A DNA stretch of 64,000 bases from Aliivibrio fischeri (GCF_009727955.1 NZ_WOBR01000007.1:161329-225328); one strand, 5' to 3'. Counted from the first letter of the stretch, positions 48,746-58,076 are shown. A program made the numbers and translations. The notes: generated by a model not told the origin, from the sequence alone.

Positions 48746-49136
48746 ACAACAAAAGTTACTTGAGCATTTCTACTCATCTTTAGATGAGAATGTCATTGAT
48801 GAGCTCACTGAAGGACAAAAAGAATCTATTGAACGTGCAATTATTGCGACGGGATTAGGTTCAAATAATCGTATTGATATTAGAAAAAGTATTTCTGTTT
48901 TTAATAAGCGATACTTTTTTGTTTTCCTGCTTGGTCGAGACTACCGACAACAATTACGTCAAGAATCACCTTTTGCATTATTAATGCTTACCTTTCTTAT
49001 CTCTATCGGCATTTTTTGTATATTAGGACTGGCTATTTTTGCCCTGTATCTAATCAAATCGGCCTTAGGTATTGATATTTTCCACAATTTCTCATTCGGA
49101 GTTTGGGATTGGTTTAAAGAGCTTATGCAGCATTAG
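48732..49136 (+). CDS. Small conserved-type membrane protein at the end of the polysaccharide operon
   Basis: A 134-residue protein that I recognise only as a type often found with exopolysaccharide genes. It has a helical soluble N-terminus (about 1-50), the segment NNRIDIRKSISVFNKRYFFVFLLGRDYR (about 48-75), and one strong transmembrane helix (about 85-110). Such proteins are sometimes misnamed 3-phosphoshikimate carboxyvinyltransferase, but nothing of that enzyme is present. The start is a GTG with GAAGG six bases upstream, inside the end of the preceding gene. Its role is unknown. Confidence 0.75.
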   Translation: MNNHKQQKLLEHFYSSLDENVIDELTEGQKESIERAIIATGLGSNNRIDIRKSISVFNKRYFFVFLLGRDYRQQLRQESPFALLMLTFLISIGIFCILGLAIFALYLIKSALGIDIFHNFSFGVWDWFKELMQH

Positions 49137-49258
49137 TTTTACATCTGATTTTCATGCTTATTAAAGAGAAAATCACATTAATAATGATACGGAGCTCTAT
49201 TTTTAATGAAAGCACTTCATTTCATGCACCTAAGTCGATAAACTGCGTCGATAATAAT

Positions 49259-49292
49259 GAGGCTCAAAATGAAGCCTCCACTAAATTTTTAA
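49259..49292 (+). terminator. Possible terminator of the polysaccharide operon
   Basis: GAGGCT (49260-49265) and AGCCTC (49274-49279) form a six-bp stem with an eight-base loop. The following bases are CACTAAATTTTTAAA, so the T-run starts six bases after the stem; this makes it a weak candidate. It lies between the operon and galU. Confidence 0.4.
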
Positions 49293-49316
49293 ATATTGTC
49301 TTTCTAGGACTGAATT

Positions 49317-50186
49317 ATGATCAAAAAATGTTTATTTCCTGCCGCAGGCTACGGCACACGCTTTTTACCAGCAACAAAATCAATGCCAAAAGAAATGATG
49401 CCTGTTGTAAACAAGCCTCTTATTGAATACGGTGTTGAAGAAGCAATCAATGCTGGTATGGACGGTATGTGTATTGTTACTGGTCGTGGTAAACATTCTT
49501 TAATGGATCACTTTGATAAGAACTACGAATTAGAGCACCAAATCAGTGGTACAAACAAAGAAGAACTTCTTGAAGATGTTCGCGAACTGATTGATTCAGC
49601 TCACTTCACTTATATTCGTCAACGTGAAATGAAAGGCTTAGGTCATGCAATTTTAACTGGTCGTGAACTTGTAGGTGATGAACCTTTCGCAGTTGTACTT
49701 GCTGATGACCTATGTGTGAACGAAGAACAAGGCGTATTGGCTCAAATGGTTGCTTTATACAAGCAATTCCGTTGTTCTATCGTTGCTGTAGAAGAAGTTC
49801 CAGACAACGAAACACACAAATACGGTGTGATTTCTGGTGAAATGATCAAAGATGATTTATACCGTGTTGATAACATGGTAGAAAAACCTGAGCCAGGAAC
49901 AGCACCAAGCAACTTAGCTATTATTGGTCGTTACATCCTAACTCCTGATATTTTTGAGTTAATCGAGCAGACAGAACCAGGTAAAGGCGGTGAAATTCAA
50001 ATCACCGATGCTCTACTAAAACAAGCACAATCAGGCTGTGTTTTAGCATATAAATTTAAGGGTAAACGTTTTGACTGTGGCAGCGTTGAAGGTTATATCG
50101 AAGCGACAAACCACTGTTATGAAAACATTTATCTAAAAGATAAAAAATCATCAGAATTAGCAAAAAAAGTAACGGGTAAAAAATAA
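49317..50186 (+). CDS. galU: UTP--glucose-1-phosphate uridylyltransferase
   Basis: A 289-residue GalU making UDP-glucose from UTP and glucose-1-phosphate. The nucleotide-binding signature AAGYGTRFLPATKSMPKEM starts at residue 8, and further conserved segments VLADDLCVNEEQG, EKPEPGTAPSNLAIIGRYIL and GKRFDCGSVEGY are present. UDP-glucose feeds exopolysaccharide, LPS core and galactose metabolism. It follows the polysaccharide operon by 180 bp, probably with its own promoter, and ends in a strong terminator. In vibrios it normally lies near uvrA and ssb. Confidence 0.97.
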   Translation: MIKKCLFPAAGYGTRFLPATKSMPKEMMPVVNKPLIEYGVEEAINAGMDGMCIVTGRGKHSLMDHFDKNYELEHQISGTNKEELLEDVRELIDSAHFTYIRQREMKGLGHAILTGRELVGDEPFAVVLADDLCVNEEQGVLAQMVALYKQFRCSIVAVEEVPDNETHKYGVISGEMIKDDLYRVDNMVEKPEPGTAPSNLAIIGRYILTPDIFELIEQTEPGKGGEIQITDALLKQAQSGCVLAYKFKGKRFDCGSVEGYIEATNHCYENIYLKDKKSSELAKKVTGKK

Positions 50187-50209
50187 CCCCTAATACTTAA
50201 ATAAATAAT

Positions 50210-50247
50210 AACGCCCTATGTTTAGACATGGGGTGTTTTATTTTTAT
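50210..50247 (+). terminator. Intrinsic terminator of galU
   Basis: A 12-bp stem with a four-base loop (TTAG), containing G-T wobbles, spans 50210-50237 and is followed by TTATTTTTAT. It ends galU before uvrA. Confidence 0.85.
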
Positions 50248-50268
50248 CTTTCTAATCCACCACCACTA

Positions 50269-50288
50269 CACTGTTTTTTTATCCAGTA
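50269..50288 (+). promoter_or_regulatory. LexA (SOS) box upstream of uvrA
   Basis: The sequence CACTGTTTTTTTATCCAGTA contains CTG-N10-CAG with good flanks (ACTGT and CAGTA), matching the gammaproteobacterial LexA consensus. It lies about 70 bases before the uvrA start, so uvrA has its own operator although it is now far from ssb. Confidence 0.75.
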
Positions 50289-50358
50289 AAATACTTTTCT
50301 GTTTTCTTACTCTGTGCAATACTTAACCCTTAGTTATTTTTATTGCAGTGAGACTCCC

Positions 50359-53184
50359 ATGGATAAAATTGAAGTTAGAGGGGCCAGAACCCATAACCTA
50401 AAAGACATCAGCTTAACTATCCCAAGAGATAAGTTGATTGTAATTACAGGACTTTCAGGTTCAGGTAAGTCTTCTTTAGCCTTTGATACCTTATATGCTG
50501 AAGGCCAACGACGTTATGTTGAATCTTTATCAGCGTACGCTCGTCAATTTTTATCTCTAATGGAAAAACCAGATGTAGACCACATTGAAGGTCTCTCTCC
50601 TGCCATTTCAATAGAACAAAAGTCCACCTCTCACAACCCTAGATCAACGGTTGGTACTATTACTGAGATCTACGATTATTTACGCCTTCTTTATGCTCGT
50701 ATTGGTGAGCCTCGTTGCCCCGAGCACCATGTTGAATTAACCGCACAAACTATCAGTCAAATGGTAGACAAAGCATTAGAGCTACCTGAGGGCACAAAAC
50801 TAATGCTATTGGCACCTATTGTTAAAGAACGTAAAGGTGAACATGTTAAAACCCTTGAAAACCTAGCAGCTCAAGGATTTATTCGTGCACGTATTGATGG
50901 TGAAGTTTGCGATCTTTCTGATCCACCAACACTAGAGTTACATAAAAAACACACCATTGAAGTTGTCGTTGATCGCTTTAAGGTTAGGAATGATCTTCAA
51001 CAACGCCTTGCAGAATCGTTCGAAACCGCTTTGGAATTAACAGGCGGTATTGCCGTTGTCGATTATATGGATGACAGCGAACACGATCCTTTAATCTTCT
51101 CTGCGAACTTTGCCTGCCCACATTGTGGTTATAGTATGCAAGAGCTTGAGCCCCGTCTGTTCTCTTTTAATAACCCAGCAGGTGCTTGTGGTACCTGTGA
51201 TGGGTTAGGCGTACAACAATACTTTGATGCCGATAGAGTCGTTTTAGACGATAAACTAAGTATTGCAGAAGGCGCAATTAAAGGTTGGGATCAAAAAAAT
51301 TATTACTATTTCCAAATGCTAGGTTCACTTGCTAAACATTATGGTTTTGATTTATTCGCACCATTTAAATCCATTTCAAAGAAATTTCAAAACATAATTC
51401 TTAATGGCTCAGGCAGTGAAGAAATTGAATTTCAATACAGTAATGATCGTGGTGATCTACGAGTCAAACGCCATCCATTCGAAGGAATATTAAACACGCT
51501 AGATCGCCGCTATAAAGAAACGGAATCAAGTGCTGTTCGAGATGATCTATCCAAATATATTTCAACTCAATCTTGTTCAAGTTGTCACGGTACACGCTTA
51601 CGTTTAGAGGCGAGAAATGTATTTGTGGGTGATACCACATTGCCTGAAATCTGCGAAATGAGCATTCAAGACTCAATGGCTTTCTTTAGTTCATTGACGT
51701 TACAAGGACAAAAAGCACAAATTGCCGATAAAGTAATGAAAGAGATTAACGAACGCCTTCACTTTTTGGTTAATGTTGGCCTTAATTACCTCAATTTATC
51801 ACGCAGTGCCGATACCTTATCAGGCGGTGAAGCTCAACGTATTCGTTTAGCCAGTCAAATCGGAGCCGGTCTAGTTGGTGTAATGTATGTCCTTGATGAA
51901 CCATCTATTGGCCTGCATCAGCGAGATAATGAACGCCTACTAAAAACGCTAAATCATCTCCGAGACTTAGGGAATACTGTTATCGTAGTAGAGCATGATG
52001 AAGATGCTATTCGCAGTGCCGATCATATTATTGATATTGGCCCAGGAGCAGGGGTTCATGGTGGCCATATTGTTGCCGAAGGTGATTATGAAGCCATCAT
52101 TTCAAATCCAGAATCATTAACTGGCCAATATTTAAATGGAACAAAAGAAATAGCGGTACCAAATGAGCGTGTTAAAGCCGATCCGAAGAAACAAGTAGAA
52201 CTTATTGGAGCCACAGGAAACAACTTAAAGAACGTGACATTAAAACTGCCCGTGGGATTGTTTACGTGTATCACGGGGGTTTCAGGTTCAGGTAAATCAA
52301 CCTTAATCAATGATACTTTCTTTAAAATTGCTCATACTCAATTAAACGGTGCCACCACATCAGAACCAGCTCCGTATAAAAAAATTAAAGGTATCGAACA
52401 TTTTGATAAAGTTATCGATATTGATCAAAGTCCAATTGGACGAACACCTCGTTCAAATCCAGCAACTTATACTGGTATTTTCACACCTATACGTGAACTA
52501 TTCTCTGGAACACCAGAATCACGCTCTCGTGGTTATAAACCAGGCCGATTTAGCTTTAACGTTCGAGGTGGACGTTGTGAAGCGTGCCAAGGTGATGGTG
52601 TTATTAAAGTAGAAATGCACTTCTTGCCAGACGTTTATGTTCCATGTGATGTTTGTGCAGGTAAGCGATATAACCGTGAGACATTAGAAGTAAAATACAA
52701 AGGAAAGAGTATTGATGAAGTCCTTCAAATGACCATTGAAGATGCTCATACCTTCTTTGAGCCAGTTCCTGTTATTGCTCGTAAACTACAAACCTTAATG
52801 GACGTTGGCCTCTCTTATATTCGTTTAGGTCAGGCTGCGACGACTCTTTCGGGCGGTGAGGCTCAACGTGTAAAACTAGCAAGAGAGCTTTCAAAACGAG
52901 ATACAGGTAAAACACTGTATATCCTTGATGAACCAACAACAGGTCTTCATTTTCATGATATACAACAATTATTAACAGTTCTTCATCGTCTACGTGAACG
53001 AGGCAATACAATCGTCGTAATTGAGCATAACTTGGATGTAGTGAAAACAGCTGACTGGATTGTTGATTTAGGTCCAGAAGGCGGTCAAGGCGGTGGTGAG
53101 ATAATAGCAGAAGGAACTCCTGAAGATGTTGCACAAGTTGAAGGCTCTCATACGGCACGCTTCTTAAAACCGATGCTAAAATAA
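50359..53184 (+). CDS. uvrA: Excinuclease ABC subunit A
   Basis: A 941-residue UvrA, the damage sensor of nucleotide excision repair, which loads UvrB at lesions. Two ABC ATPase modules are present: Walker A motifs GLSGSGKSS (about residue 31) and GVSGSGKST (about 640), with ABC signatures LSGGEAQR in both. Zinc modules show CPHC...CGTC and CEAC...CDVC. The start at 50359 ([14 protein letters not shown]) is the conserved one; an upstream extension of 15 residues lacks family sequence. A LexA box upstream indicates SOS induction. Confidence 0.97.
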   Translation: MDKIEVRGARTHNLKDISLTIPRDKLIVITGLSGSGKSSLAFDTLYAEGQRRYVESLSAYARQFLSLMEKPDVDHIEGLSPAISIEQKSTSHNPRSTVGTITEIYDYLRLLYARIGEPRCPEHHVELTAQTISQMVDKALELPEGTKLMLLAPIVKERKGEHVKTLENLAAQGFIRARIDGEVCDLSDPPTLELHKKHTIEVVVDRFKVRNDLQQRLAESFETALELTGGIAVVDYMDDSEHDPLIFSANFACPHCGYSMQELEPRLFSFNNPAGACGTCDGLGVQQYFDADRVVLDDKLSIAEGAIKGWDQKNYYYFQMLGSLAKHYGFDLFAPFKSISKKFQNIILNGSGSEEIEFQYSNDRGDLRVKRHPFEGILNTLDRRYKETESSAVRDDLSKYISTQSCSSCHGTRLRLEARNVFVGDTTLPEICEMSIQDSMAFFSSLTLQGQKAQIADKVMKEINERLHFLVNVGLNYLNLSRSADTLSGGEAQRIRLASQIGAGLVGVMYVLDEPSIGLHQRDNERLLKTLNHLRDLGNTVIVVEHDEDAIRSADHIIDIGPGAGVHGGHIVAEGDYEAIISNPESLTGQYLNGTKEIAVPNERVKADPKKQVELIGATGNNLKNVTLKLPVGLFTCITGVSGSGKSTLINDTFFKIAHTQLNGATTSEPAPYKKIKGIEHFDKVIDIDQSPIGRTPRSNPATYTGIFTPIRELFSGTPESRSRGYKPGRFSFNVRGGRCEACQGDGVIKVEMHFLPDVYVPCDVCAGKRYNRETLEVKYKGKSIDEVLQMTIEDAHTFFEPVPVIARKLQTLMDVGLSYIRLGQAATTLSGGEAQRVKLARELSKRDTGKTLYILDEPTTGLHFHDIQQLLTVLHRLRERGNTIVVIEHNLDVVKTADWIVDLGPEGGQGGGEIIAEGTPEDVAQVEGSHTARFLKPMLK

Positions 53185-53233
53185 CGTAACTCAGCAGAAA
53201 GTCCGCACTTTCACCTATGGATAAGATAGAATA

Positions 53234-53261
53234 AGGCCAACATTTTTGTTGGCTTTATTAC
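53234..53261 (+). terminator. Intrinsic terminator of uvrA
   Basis: Stem GCCAACA (53236-53242) and TGTTGGC (53247-53253) with a TTTT loop, followed by TTTATTA. It separates uvrA from the next gene. Confidence 0.75.
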
Positions 53262-53280
53262 ATAAGGAAATAGTTGGAAA

Positions 53281-55041
53281 ATGGCGACGCTCTTAACTCA
53301 AGGCACCCTATTAGAAGCAAAAAAAGTCAAAAAGCCTCTAACCAAATCTTTTTTACTCAGCCTTACTATTCTTTTCTTTTTTTGTGCTCACTTTTTTCAG
53401 CCAAATCCTGGTGGTTCAGGCCTTCACCTTGCATTTAATGCCGCTTCTTGGATCCCTGCGAGTGTCGCCATTGCCATCGCTCTTTTTCATATAGCAAAGC
53501 AAGGCATACTTAAATTTTCAACATTAAGCATCGTACTATTCATCTCGGTATGTTTATTATCAATTCCGTTACTTTATCAAGAGGCGTCCCCACACCTTGC
53601 TATCGGGAAATTTTTAGGTCTATGGGCTGGATTACTCTTTTTTATCACCCTACAACAGTTTTCATTTTCAAATAAACAGAAGCAATGGTTGTTATGGTGC
53701 ATCATTGGTTCGGTTCTTATTGAAACTCTATTTGGTTATATTCAATATCTTTTTTTAGAAGCAGGGAATTCATTTGGTTATAACGTAATAGCAAATCGCC
53801 CTTATGGTATTTTCCAACAACCCAATGTTATGGCGAGCTTTCTCGTAACAGGTTTGGCCATTGCCTCTTATTTCCTTGCAAGACAACCTATAAAGTATCG
53901 AGAAAATATCATTGCATTAACCTTACTCTACGCAACAATCATATTCACTCTACCTTTAATTGTTGTTTTAGCTTCTCGTACTGGTTGGTTATCAGCGACT
54001 TTTAGTTTAGTTCTGCTTGTTCCTTATATGTGGAAATACTGCACTAAACCGCGTTTTATTTCTTGGCTGTTAGCGCTAGTAATTGGTTTTAGTGGAAGCT
54101 TTGCTCTACTCGATGTATCCAAAAATGATGATATTTCAAAGGTATCACTTGCTAGCCAAAAAGCGGATTTAGATAGTCCAAGAAGATACACCTTCCCCCA
54201 AGCTCTAGATATGTTTTTAGAAAAACCCGTCACAGGTTATGGTTACGGTAATTACGAAGCTGAATACATTCTTTATACAGCGAAACAACATCAATTATCT
54301 TCTGACTACAAACCGGGTCTACCTTCAATGGATCACCCTCATAACGAGATCTTATACTGGGGAGTTGAAGGTGGTATTGTCGCTATTTTAGGTTTATTAC
54401 TTGCCGCTGGCGGTGTCTTAGCCAAAATACGACGCAGCAAACTGGATACTCAATTTGCTCTACTCGCTTTAATTGCACCCATCTTTATTCATAGCCAATT
54501 AGAATACCCTTTTTATCATTCAATGATTCATTGGTTTACTTTTATCACTCTTTTATTTTGGATTGACCAATTAAGCTGTAAATACAAAAAATATCGAATC
54601 AGTGACATCAGTAAAATCACCCTACGTGTAAGTTCATTAGTGTTACCGATTGTGACTGGTTTTTACATGCTATCGACGCTACATACAAACTGGGTATTAA
54701 CTCAATTTGAAACCACAAAACCAATGAATCCAGAGATTTTAAGTCGAGTAACCAACCCTGTTGTGTGGGAGGATAGGTTCAATTGGGACGTACTTTCAAC
54801 ACAATTAAAAATCGGCATTATTAATAAAAAACCAGAGCTAATTAAACCCTATATTGAGTGGTCACAAGAATTAATAAAAACCAAACCAAGACCTGCTTTT
54901 TATCAAAACTTAATCATTGCTTATCAAGCGTTGGGAGATGAAAAAAGAGCGGAAGATATAAGAAGAGAAGCCATATTCCTCTTCCCAAAAAGTAAATTTG
55001 AATCCGTACAACTCGATGAGAAATTACGGATGACTAACTAA
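53281..55041 (+). CDS. pglL: PglL-type O-oligosaccharyltransferase (Wzy_C family)
   Basis: A 586-residue inner-membrane protein with about 12-13 hydrophobic helices and a C-terminal soluble helical tail with a TPR-like look (about 500-575). The Wzy_C catalytic-loop motif is MDHPHNEILYWGVEGG near residues 350-365, with the conserved histidine pattern of O-antigen ligase and PglL proteins. A PglL next to uvrA is known in V. cholerae, where it transfers lipid-linked glycans to proteins. Targets here are unknown; pilins or periplasmic proteins are possible. It could instead be a WaaL-type ligase, but place and tail favour PglL. Confidence 0.82.
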   Translation: MATLLTQGTLLEAKKVKKPLTKSFLLSLTILFFFCAHFFQPNPGGSGLHLAFNAASWIPASVAIAIALFHIAKQGILKFSTLSIVLFISVCLLSIPLLYQEASPHLAIGKFLGLWAGLLFFITLQQFSFSNKQKQWLLWCIIGSVLIETLFGYIQYLFLEAGNSFGYNVIANRPYGIFQQPNVMASFLVTGLAIASYFLARQPIKYRENIIALTLLYATIIFTLPLIVVLASRTGWLSATFSLVLLVPYMWKYCTKPRFISWLLALVIGFSGSFALLDVSKNDDISKVSLASQKADLDSPRRYTFPQALDMFLEKPVTGYGYGNYEAEYILYTAKQHQLSSDYKPGLPSMDHPHNEILYWGVEGGIVAILGLLLAAGGVLAKIRRSKLDTQFALLALIAPIFIHSQLEYPFYHSMIHWFTFITLLFWIDQLSCKYKKYRISDISKITLRVSSLVLPIVTGFYMLSTLHTNWVLTQFETTKPMNPEILSRVTNPVVWEDRFNWDVLSTQLKIGIINKKPELIKPYIEWSQELIKTKPRPAFYQNLIIAYQALGDEKRAEDIRREAIFLFPKSKFESVQLDEKLRMTN

Positions 55042-55054
55042 AAACGATTAGCAT

Positions 55055-55090
55055 AAACAGCCACGAAATTAAGTGGCTGTTTTATTTAAT
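55055..55090. terminator. Terminator between pglL and the aminotransferase gene
   Basis: Stem AAACAGCCAC (55055-55064) and GTGGCTGTTT (55073-55082), followed on the + strand by TATTTAAT. Placed between convergent genes; strongest for the + strand pglL transcript. Confidence 0.8.
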
Positions 55091-55092
55091 AT

Positions 55093-56205
55093 TTACTTTA
55101 AAACATCAGATAATGCTTTTAAACACAATGCGACATTCTCTTTTTTTGCTGCGTATCCCATAAGACCAATACGCCATGCCTTACCAGCAAGCTCACCTAA
55201 ACCAGCACCGATCTCTAAATTATATTCCTCTAACAACAACTCTCTAACTTGAGTATCAGAAATACCTTCAGGTATATATACGGCATTCAATTGTGGTAAA
55301 CGATACTCTTCATCAACAATAAATTTAATCCCTAACGCTTCAAGGCCTCGTTTTAACTCTTGATGATAATCAGCATGACGTTGCCAAGCCTTCTCAATTC
55401 CTTCATTCTTAAGCATTAATAGTGATTCATGCAAAGCGTATAAACTGTTTACTGGCGCAGTATGGTGATAACTACGTTTTCCTTCTCCACTCCAGTACCC
55501 AAGAACTAAACTCTGATCTAAAAACCAACTTTGTACTACCGAGGATCTCGATTTCATTTTAGCGACAGCTTTATCTGAAAATGTGACTGGAGATAAACCT
55601 GGAGTACAAGAAAGGCATTTTTGAGAACCTGAATAAACCGCATCCAATTGCCATTCATCGACTAACAGAGGAACGCCACCTAACGAGGTAACCGCATCCA
55701 CAATGGTTAAACAATTATATTGTCTCGCAATTTGTGCAATCGCTTTTGCGTCACTAAGAACCCCAGTAGATGTCTCTGCATGTACAAAAGCAACAACACT
55801 AATATCGGGATTTTTTTCTAATGCTTGTGTCACTTTATCTAAGGATACAGGCTCCCCCCACTTATCATCAATAACAATAGGAGTACCACCACAGCGCTCT
55901 ACATTTTGTCGCATTCGTTCACCAAATACGCCATTACGACATACTAATACTTTCTCGCCTTCTTCAACTAAATTAACAAAACACGTTTCCATCCCTGCGC
56001 TACCTGGAGCTGAAACCGCAATAGTAAAATCATTTTTAGTTTGAAATGCGTACTTGAGTAACTCTTTTACTTCATCCATCATTTTAATAAATAATGGATC
56101 AAGATGACCAATAGTTGGACGACTTAATGCCTGTAAAACTTGAGGAGAAATGTCAGAAGGACCAGGTCCCATAAGGGTTCTTTTCGGTGGTATAAAACTT
56201 TGCAT
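55093..56205 (-). CDS. Alanine--glyoxylate / serine--pyruvate aminotransferase family protein
   Basis: A 370-residue class-V PLP aminotransferase. The PLP lysine is Lys196 in YSGSQKCLSC and the ring-binding aspartate is Asp170 in IVDAVTSLGG. The N-terminus MGPGPSDISPQVLQALSRPTIGHLDP is typical of the AGT/SPT group. Members transaminate glyoxylate, serine or 2-aminoethylphosphonate-like substrates; the actual substrate is not fixed by sequence. An AGGAG ribosome site lies seven bases before the ATG. It is divergent from lysC, and no pathway partner is adjacent. Confidence 0.9.
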   Translation of the reverse strand: MQSFIPPKRTLMGPGPSDISPQVLQALSRPTIGHLDPLFIKMMDEVKELLKYAFQTKNDFTIAVSAPGSAGMETCFVNLVEEGEKVLVCRNGVFGERMRQNVERCGGTPIVIDDKWGEPVSLDKVTQALEKNPDISVVAFVHAETSTGVLSDAKAIAQIARQYNCLTIVDAVTSLGGVPLLVDEWQLDAVYSGSQKCLSCTPGLSPVTFSDKAVAKMKSRSSVVQSWFLDQSLVLGYWSGEGKRSYHHTAPVNSLYALHESLLMLKNEGIEKAWQRHADYHQELKRGLEALGIKFIVDEEYRLPQLNAVYIPEGISDTQVRELLLEEYNLEIGAGLGELAGKAWRIGLMGYAAKKENVALCLKALSDVLK

Positions 56206-56363
56206 TATAAACTCCTATCAATATGAGGTGATTAAAGAATAGACATAAGAAAAATTAAACTCAATTAGACTATTTGATTAGAGTGACTTAATTACGAAAA
56301 ATAGCCCTATAAAGCTACTTTTTACCTAAAACAAAAGAAAAGCAAAAAAAGCATTACCAACAA

Positions 56364-56394
56364 TTGACATTTGATTCATAAAAAAGCACATTAT
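56364..56394 (+). promoter_or_regulatory. Sigma-70 promoter candidate for lysC
   Basis: TTGACA (56364-56369) is a perfect -35. The -10 is weaker: CACATT at 17-bp spacing or CATTAT at 19 bp. Transcription from here would start just before the riboswitch. The bases from 56206 to 56363 show no other recognisable element. Confidence 0.5.
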
Positions 56395-56422
56395 TGAAAC
56401 GTATTTCATTTTGGAAATATAA

Positions 56423-56585
56423 AGAAGAGGAGCATTACCTAGGTAGCTTAATTTGTGGAGCCCAAACTCCAACACAAATTAGTGAGGGAGAGTAATGCCG
56501 AGATGATCCTATTGGGAGTAGGATTGTCGGTCGTTTAGGCTGAATCCTAACGATTGTCACTTAATTTATTAAGTGAAGAGCTTCT
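56423..56585 (+). promoter_or_regulatory. Lysine riboswitch aptamer (lysC leader)
   Basis: The leader carries the conserved lysine-riboswitch blocks in order: AGAGGAGCATTACC, GAGGGAGAGTAATGCCGAG, GGCTGAATCCTAACGATTGTCAC and GAAGAGCTTCT. The closing P1 helix pairs AGAAG (56423-56427) with CTTCT (56581-56585). P2a pairs GGAGCATTAC with GTAATGCC; P5 is CACTTAA-TTTA-TTAAGTG. Lysine binding would repress lysC by feedback on its transcript. Confidence 0.95.
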
Positions 56586-56630
56586 AGCAAACCACTCTTA
56601 TTGCTATCGCTTCTTCACATTTATTTTTTA
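56573..56630 (+). terminator. Riboswitch expression platform: lysine-controlled terminator
   Basis: GTGAAGA (56573-56579) pairs with TCTTCAC (56612-56618), enclosing an inner stem TAGCAA (56585-56590)/TTGCTA (56601-56606), followed by ATTTATTTTTT. The left arm overlaps P5 and the base of the aptamer, so aptamer folding and this stem could compete. Transcriptional attenuation is inferred from this layout. Confidence 0.6.
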
Positions 56631-56657
56631 CACTGGATGTAGTCGGGAGACAGGATA

Positions 56658-58010
56658 GTGAACCCTATTAATGTTGCCAAATTTGGCGGTACTAGCGTTG
56701 CAAATTTCGAAGCAATGACGAAAAGTGCAAGTGTCATTGAACAAAATCCAAATACTCACCTTGTAGTGATTAGCGCCTGCTCTGGTGTGACTAATCTTCT
56801 TGTTGAACTTGCTAATGGCGTTCAAGATAATCACAGAAAAAAAGCAATTCTTGAAGAATTAAAAACCATTCATTTTTCTGTATTAGATCAGCTCGCAGAT
56901 CCACTTATTCCAGAGCGAGCTATCTTAGATATATTGGATGATATTGAAAAAACAGCAGAAACGGCAGCATCTCAATCAAATGATAAATTAACAGATCATC
57001 TAGTCTCTTGTGGTGAGCTCATGTCTACTCACTTATTCACTCAATTACTCATTGAGCGAGGAAACCCTGCAATACGTTTTGATATTCGCACTGTTTTACG
57101 CACTGATTCTCGTTTTGGAAAAGGTGAACCACAACTTCATGATATATCTCGTTTAGCTCAAGAAAAACTGACTCCTCTTTGTCAGCAACAGATTGTGGTA
57201 ACTCAAGGGTTTATTGGTTCTGATAGCGAAGGAAATACAACAACTTTGGGTCGTGGTGGCAGTGACTATAGTGCTGCACTGATTGCTGAGTCTGTAGATG
57301 CATGCGGATTAGAAATCTGGACAGATGTACCAGGGATTTATACCACGGATCCTCGCATTGCTCCCAAAGCATCACCGATTCCAGAAATTAGCTTTAGCGA
57401 AGCCTCTGAAATGGCAAATTACGGTGCAAAGATCTTACACCCATCAACACTTCTCCCTGCGCTTCGTCATCAAATTCCTGTTTTTGTTGGTTCATCAAAA
57501 GAACCTGAAAAAGGAGGGACTTGGATTAAAGAAAAAGTTGATAGTACTCCTTTATTTAGGGCGCTAACCCTTCGTTGTAACCAAACGATGGTAACACTAC
57601 ATAGCCCAAGTATGTTCCATGCATATGGCTTCTTAGCTGAAGTTTTCAAGATTTTAGCTAAATACCAAATTTCTGTAGATTTAATTACAACTTCAGAAGT
57701 AAGCGTTGCTCTTACTTTAGATCAAACAAACACCAATGGTAAAGCTCCAGAGCTTCCACTTGAAGCACAACAAGAATTAGAAGAGTTATGTACTGTTGAA
57801 GTTGAACATAATCTTTGTTTAATCGCATTAATAGGTAACAAAATGAGCCATTCAAAAGGCTCAGCAAAACGAGTGTTTGGTACTTTAGAGGAGTTTAATT
57901 TACGTATGATTTGTTATGGTGCGAGTCAACATAACTTATGTTTCTTACTTCATGAGTCTGAATCTAAACAAGCCGTTAAAATCTTGCACAAAGAACTTTT
58001 TGAACAATAA
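56658..58010 (+). CDS. lysC: Lysine-sensitive aspartokinase III
   Basis: A 450-residue monofunctional aspartokinase, first enzyme of the aspartate family pathway (aspartate to aspartyl phosphate). The amino-acid kinase domain starts with VAKFGGTSVANFEAM and contains GRGGSDYSAALIAE and WTDVPGIYTTDPR; two ACT domains at the C-terminus (about 305-450) bind lysine for allosteric inhibition. The start codon is GTG at 56658 with GGGAGA seven bases upstream. The lysine riboswitch immediately upstream fits the AK-III (lysine-specific) identity over ThrA or MetL types. A terminator follows. Confidence 0.96.
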   Translation: MNPINVAKFGGTSVANFEAMTKSASVIEQNPNTHLVVISACSGVTNLLVELANGVQDNHRKKAILEELKTIHFSVLDQLADPLIPERAILDILDDIEKTAETAASQSNDKLTDHLVSCGELMSTHLFTQLLIERGNPAIRFDIRTVLRTDSRFGKGEPQLHDISRLAQEKLTPLCQQQIVVTQGFIGSDSEGNTTTLGRGGSDYSAALIAESVDACGLEIWTDVPGIYTTDPRIAPKASPIPEISFSEASEMANYGAKILHPSTLLPALRHQIPVFVGSSKEPEKGGTWIKEKVDSTPLFRALTLRCNQTMVTLHSPSMFHAYGFLAEVFKILAKYQISVDLITTSEVSVALTLDQTNTNGKAPELPLEAQQELEELCTVEVEHNLCLIALIGNKMSHSKGSAKRVFGTLEEFNLRMICYGASQHNLCFLLHESESKQAVKILHKELFEQ

Positions 58011-58024
58011 GTGATACATACAAA

Positions 58025-58055
58025 AATGCCCATTACATTTAATGGGCATTTTTTA
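58025..58055. terminator. Bidirectional terminator between lysC and metH
   Basis: Perfect stem AATGCCCATT (58025-58034) and AATGGGCATT (58041-58050), six-base loop, with A-run before and T-run after. It lies between the convergent genes lysC and metH. Confidence 0.92.
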
Positions 58056-58076
58056 GTTTAAAAGGTCAGTTCACTA

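Noticed and set aside
48732..49136. Calling the small gene a 3-phosphoshikimate 1-carboxyvinyltransferase
   Set aside because: The protein is 134 residues with a membrane helix and has none of that enzyme's motifs; the name seems to be a propagated annotation error.
49154..49426. Open frame overlapping the galU start
   Set aside because: It reads through the intergenic region into galU in another frame, has no family features, and galU's conserved N-terminus is certain.
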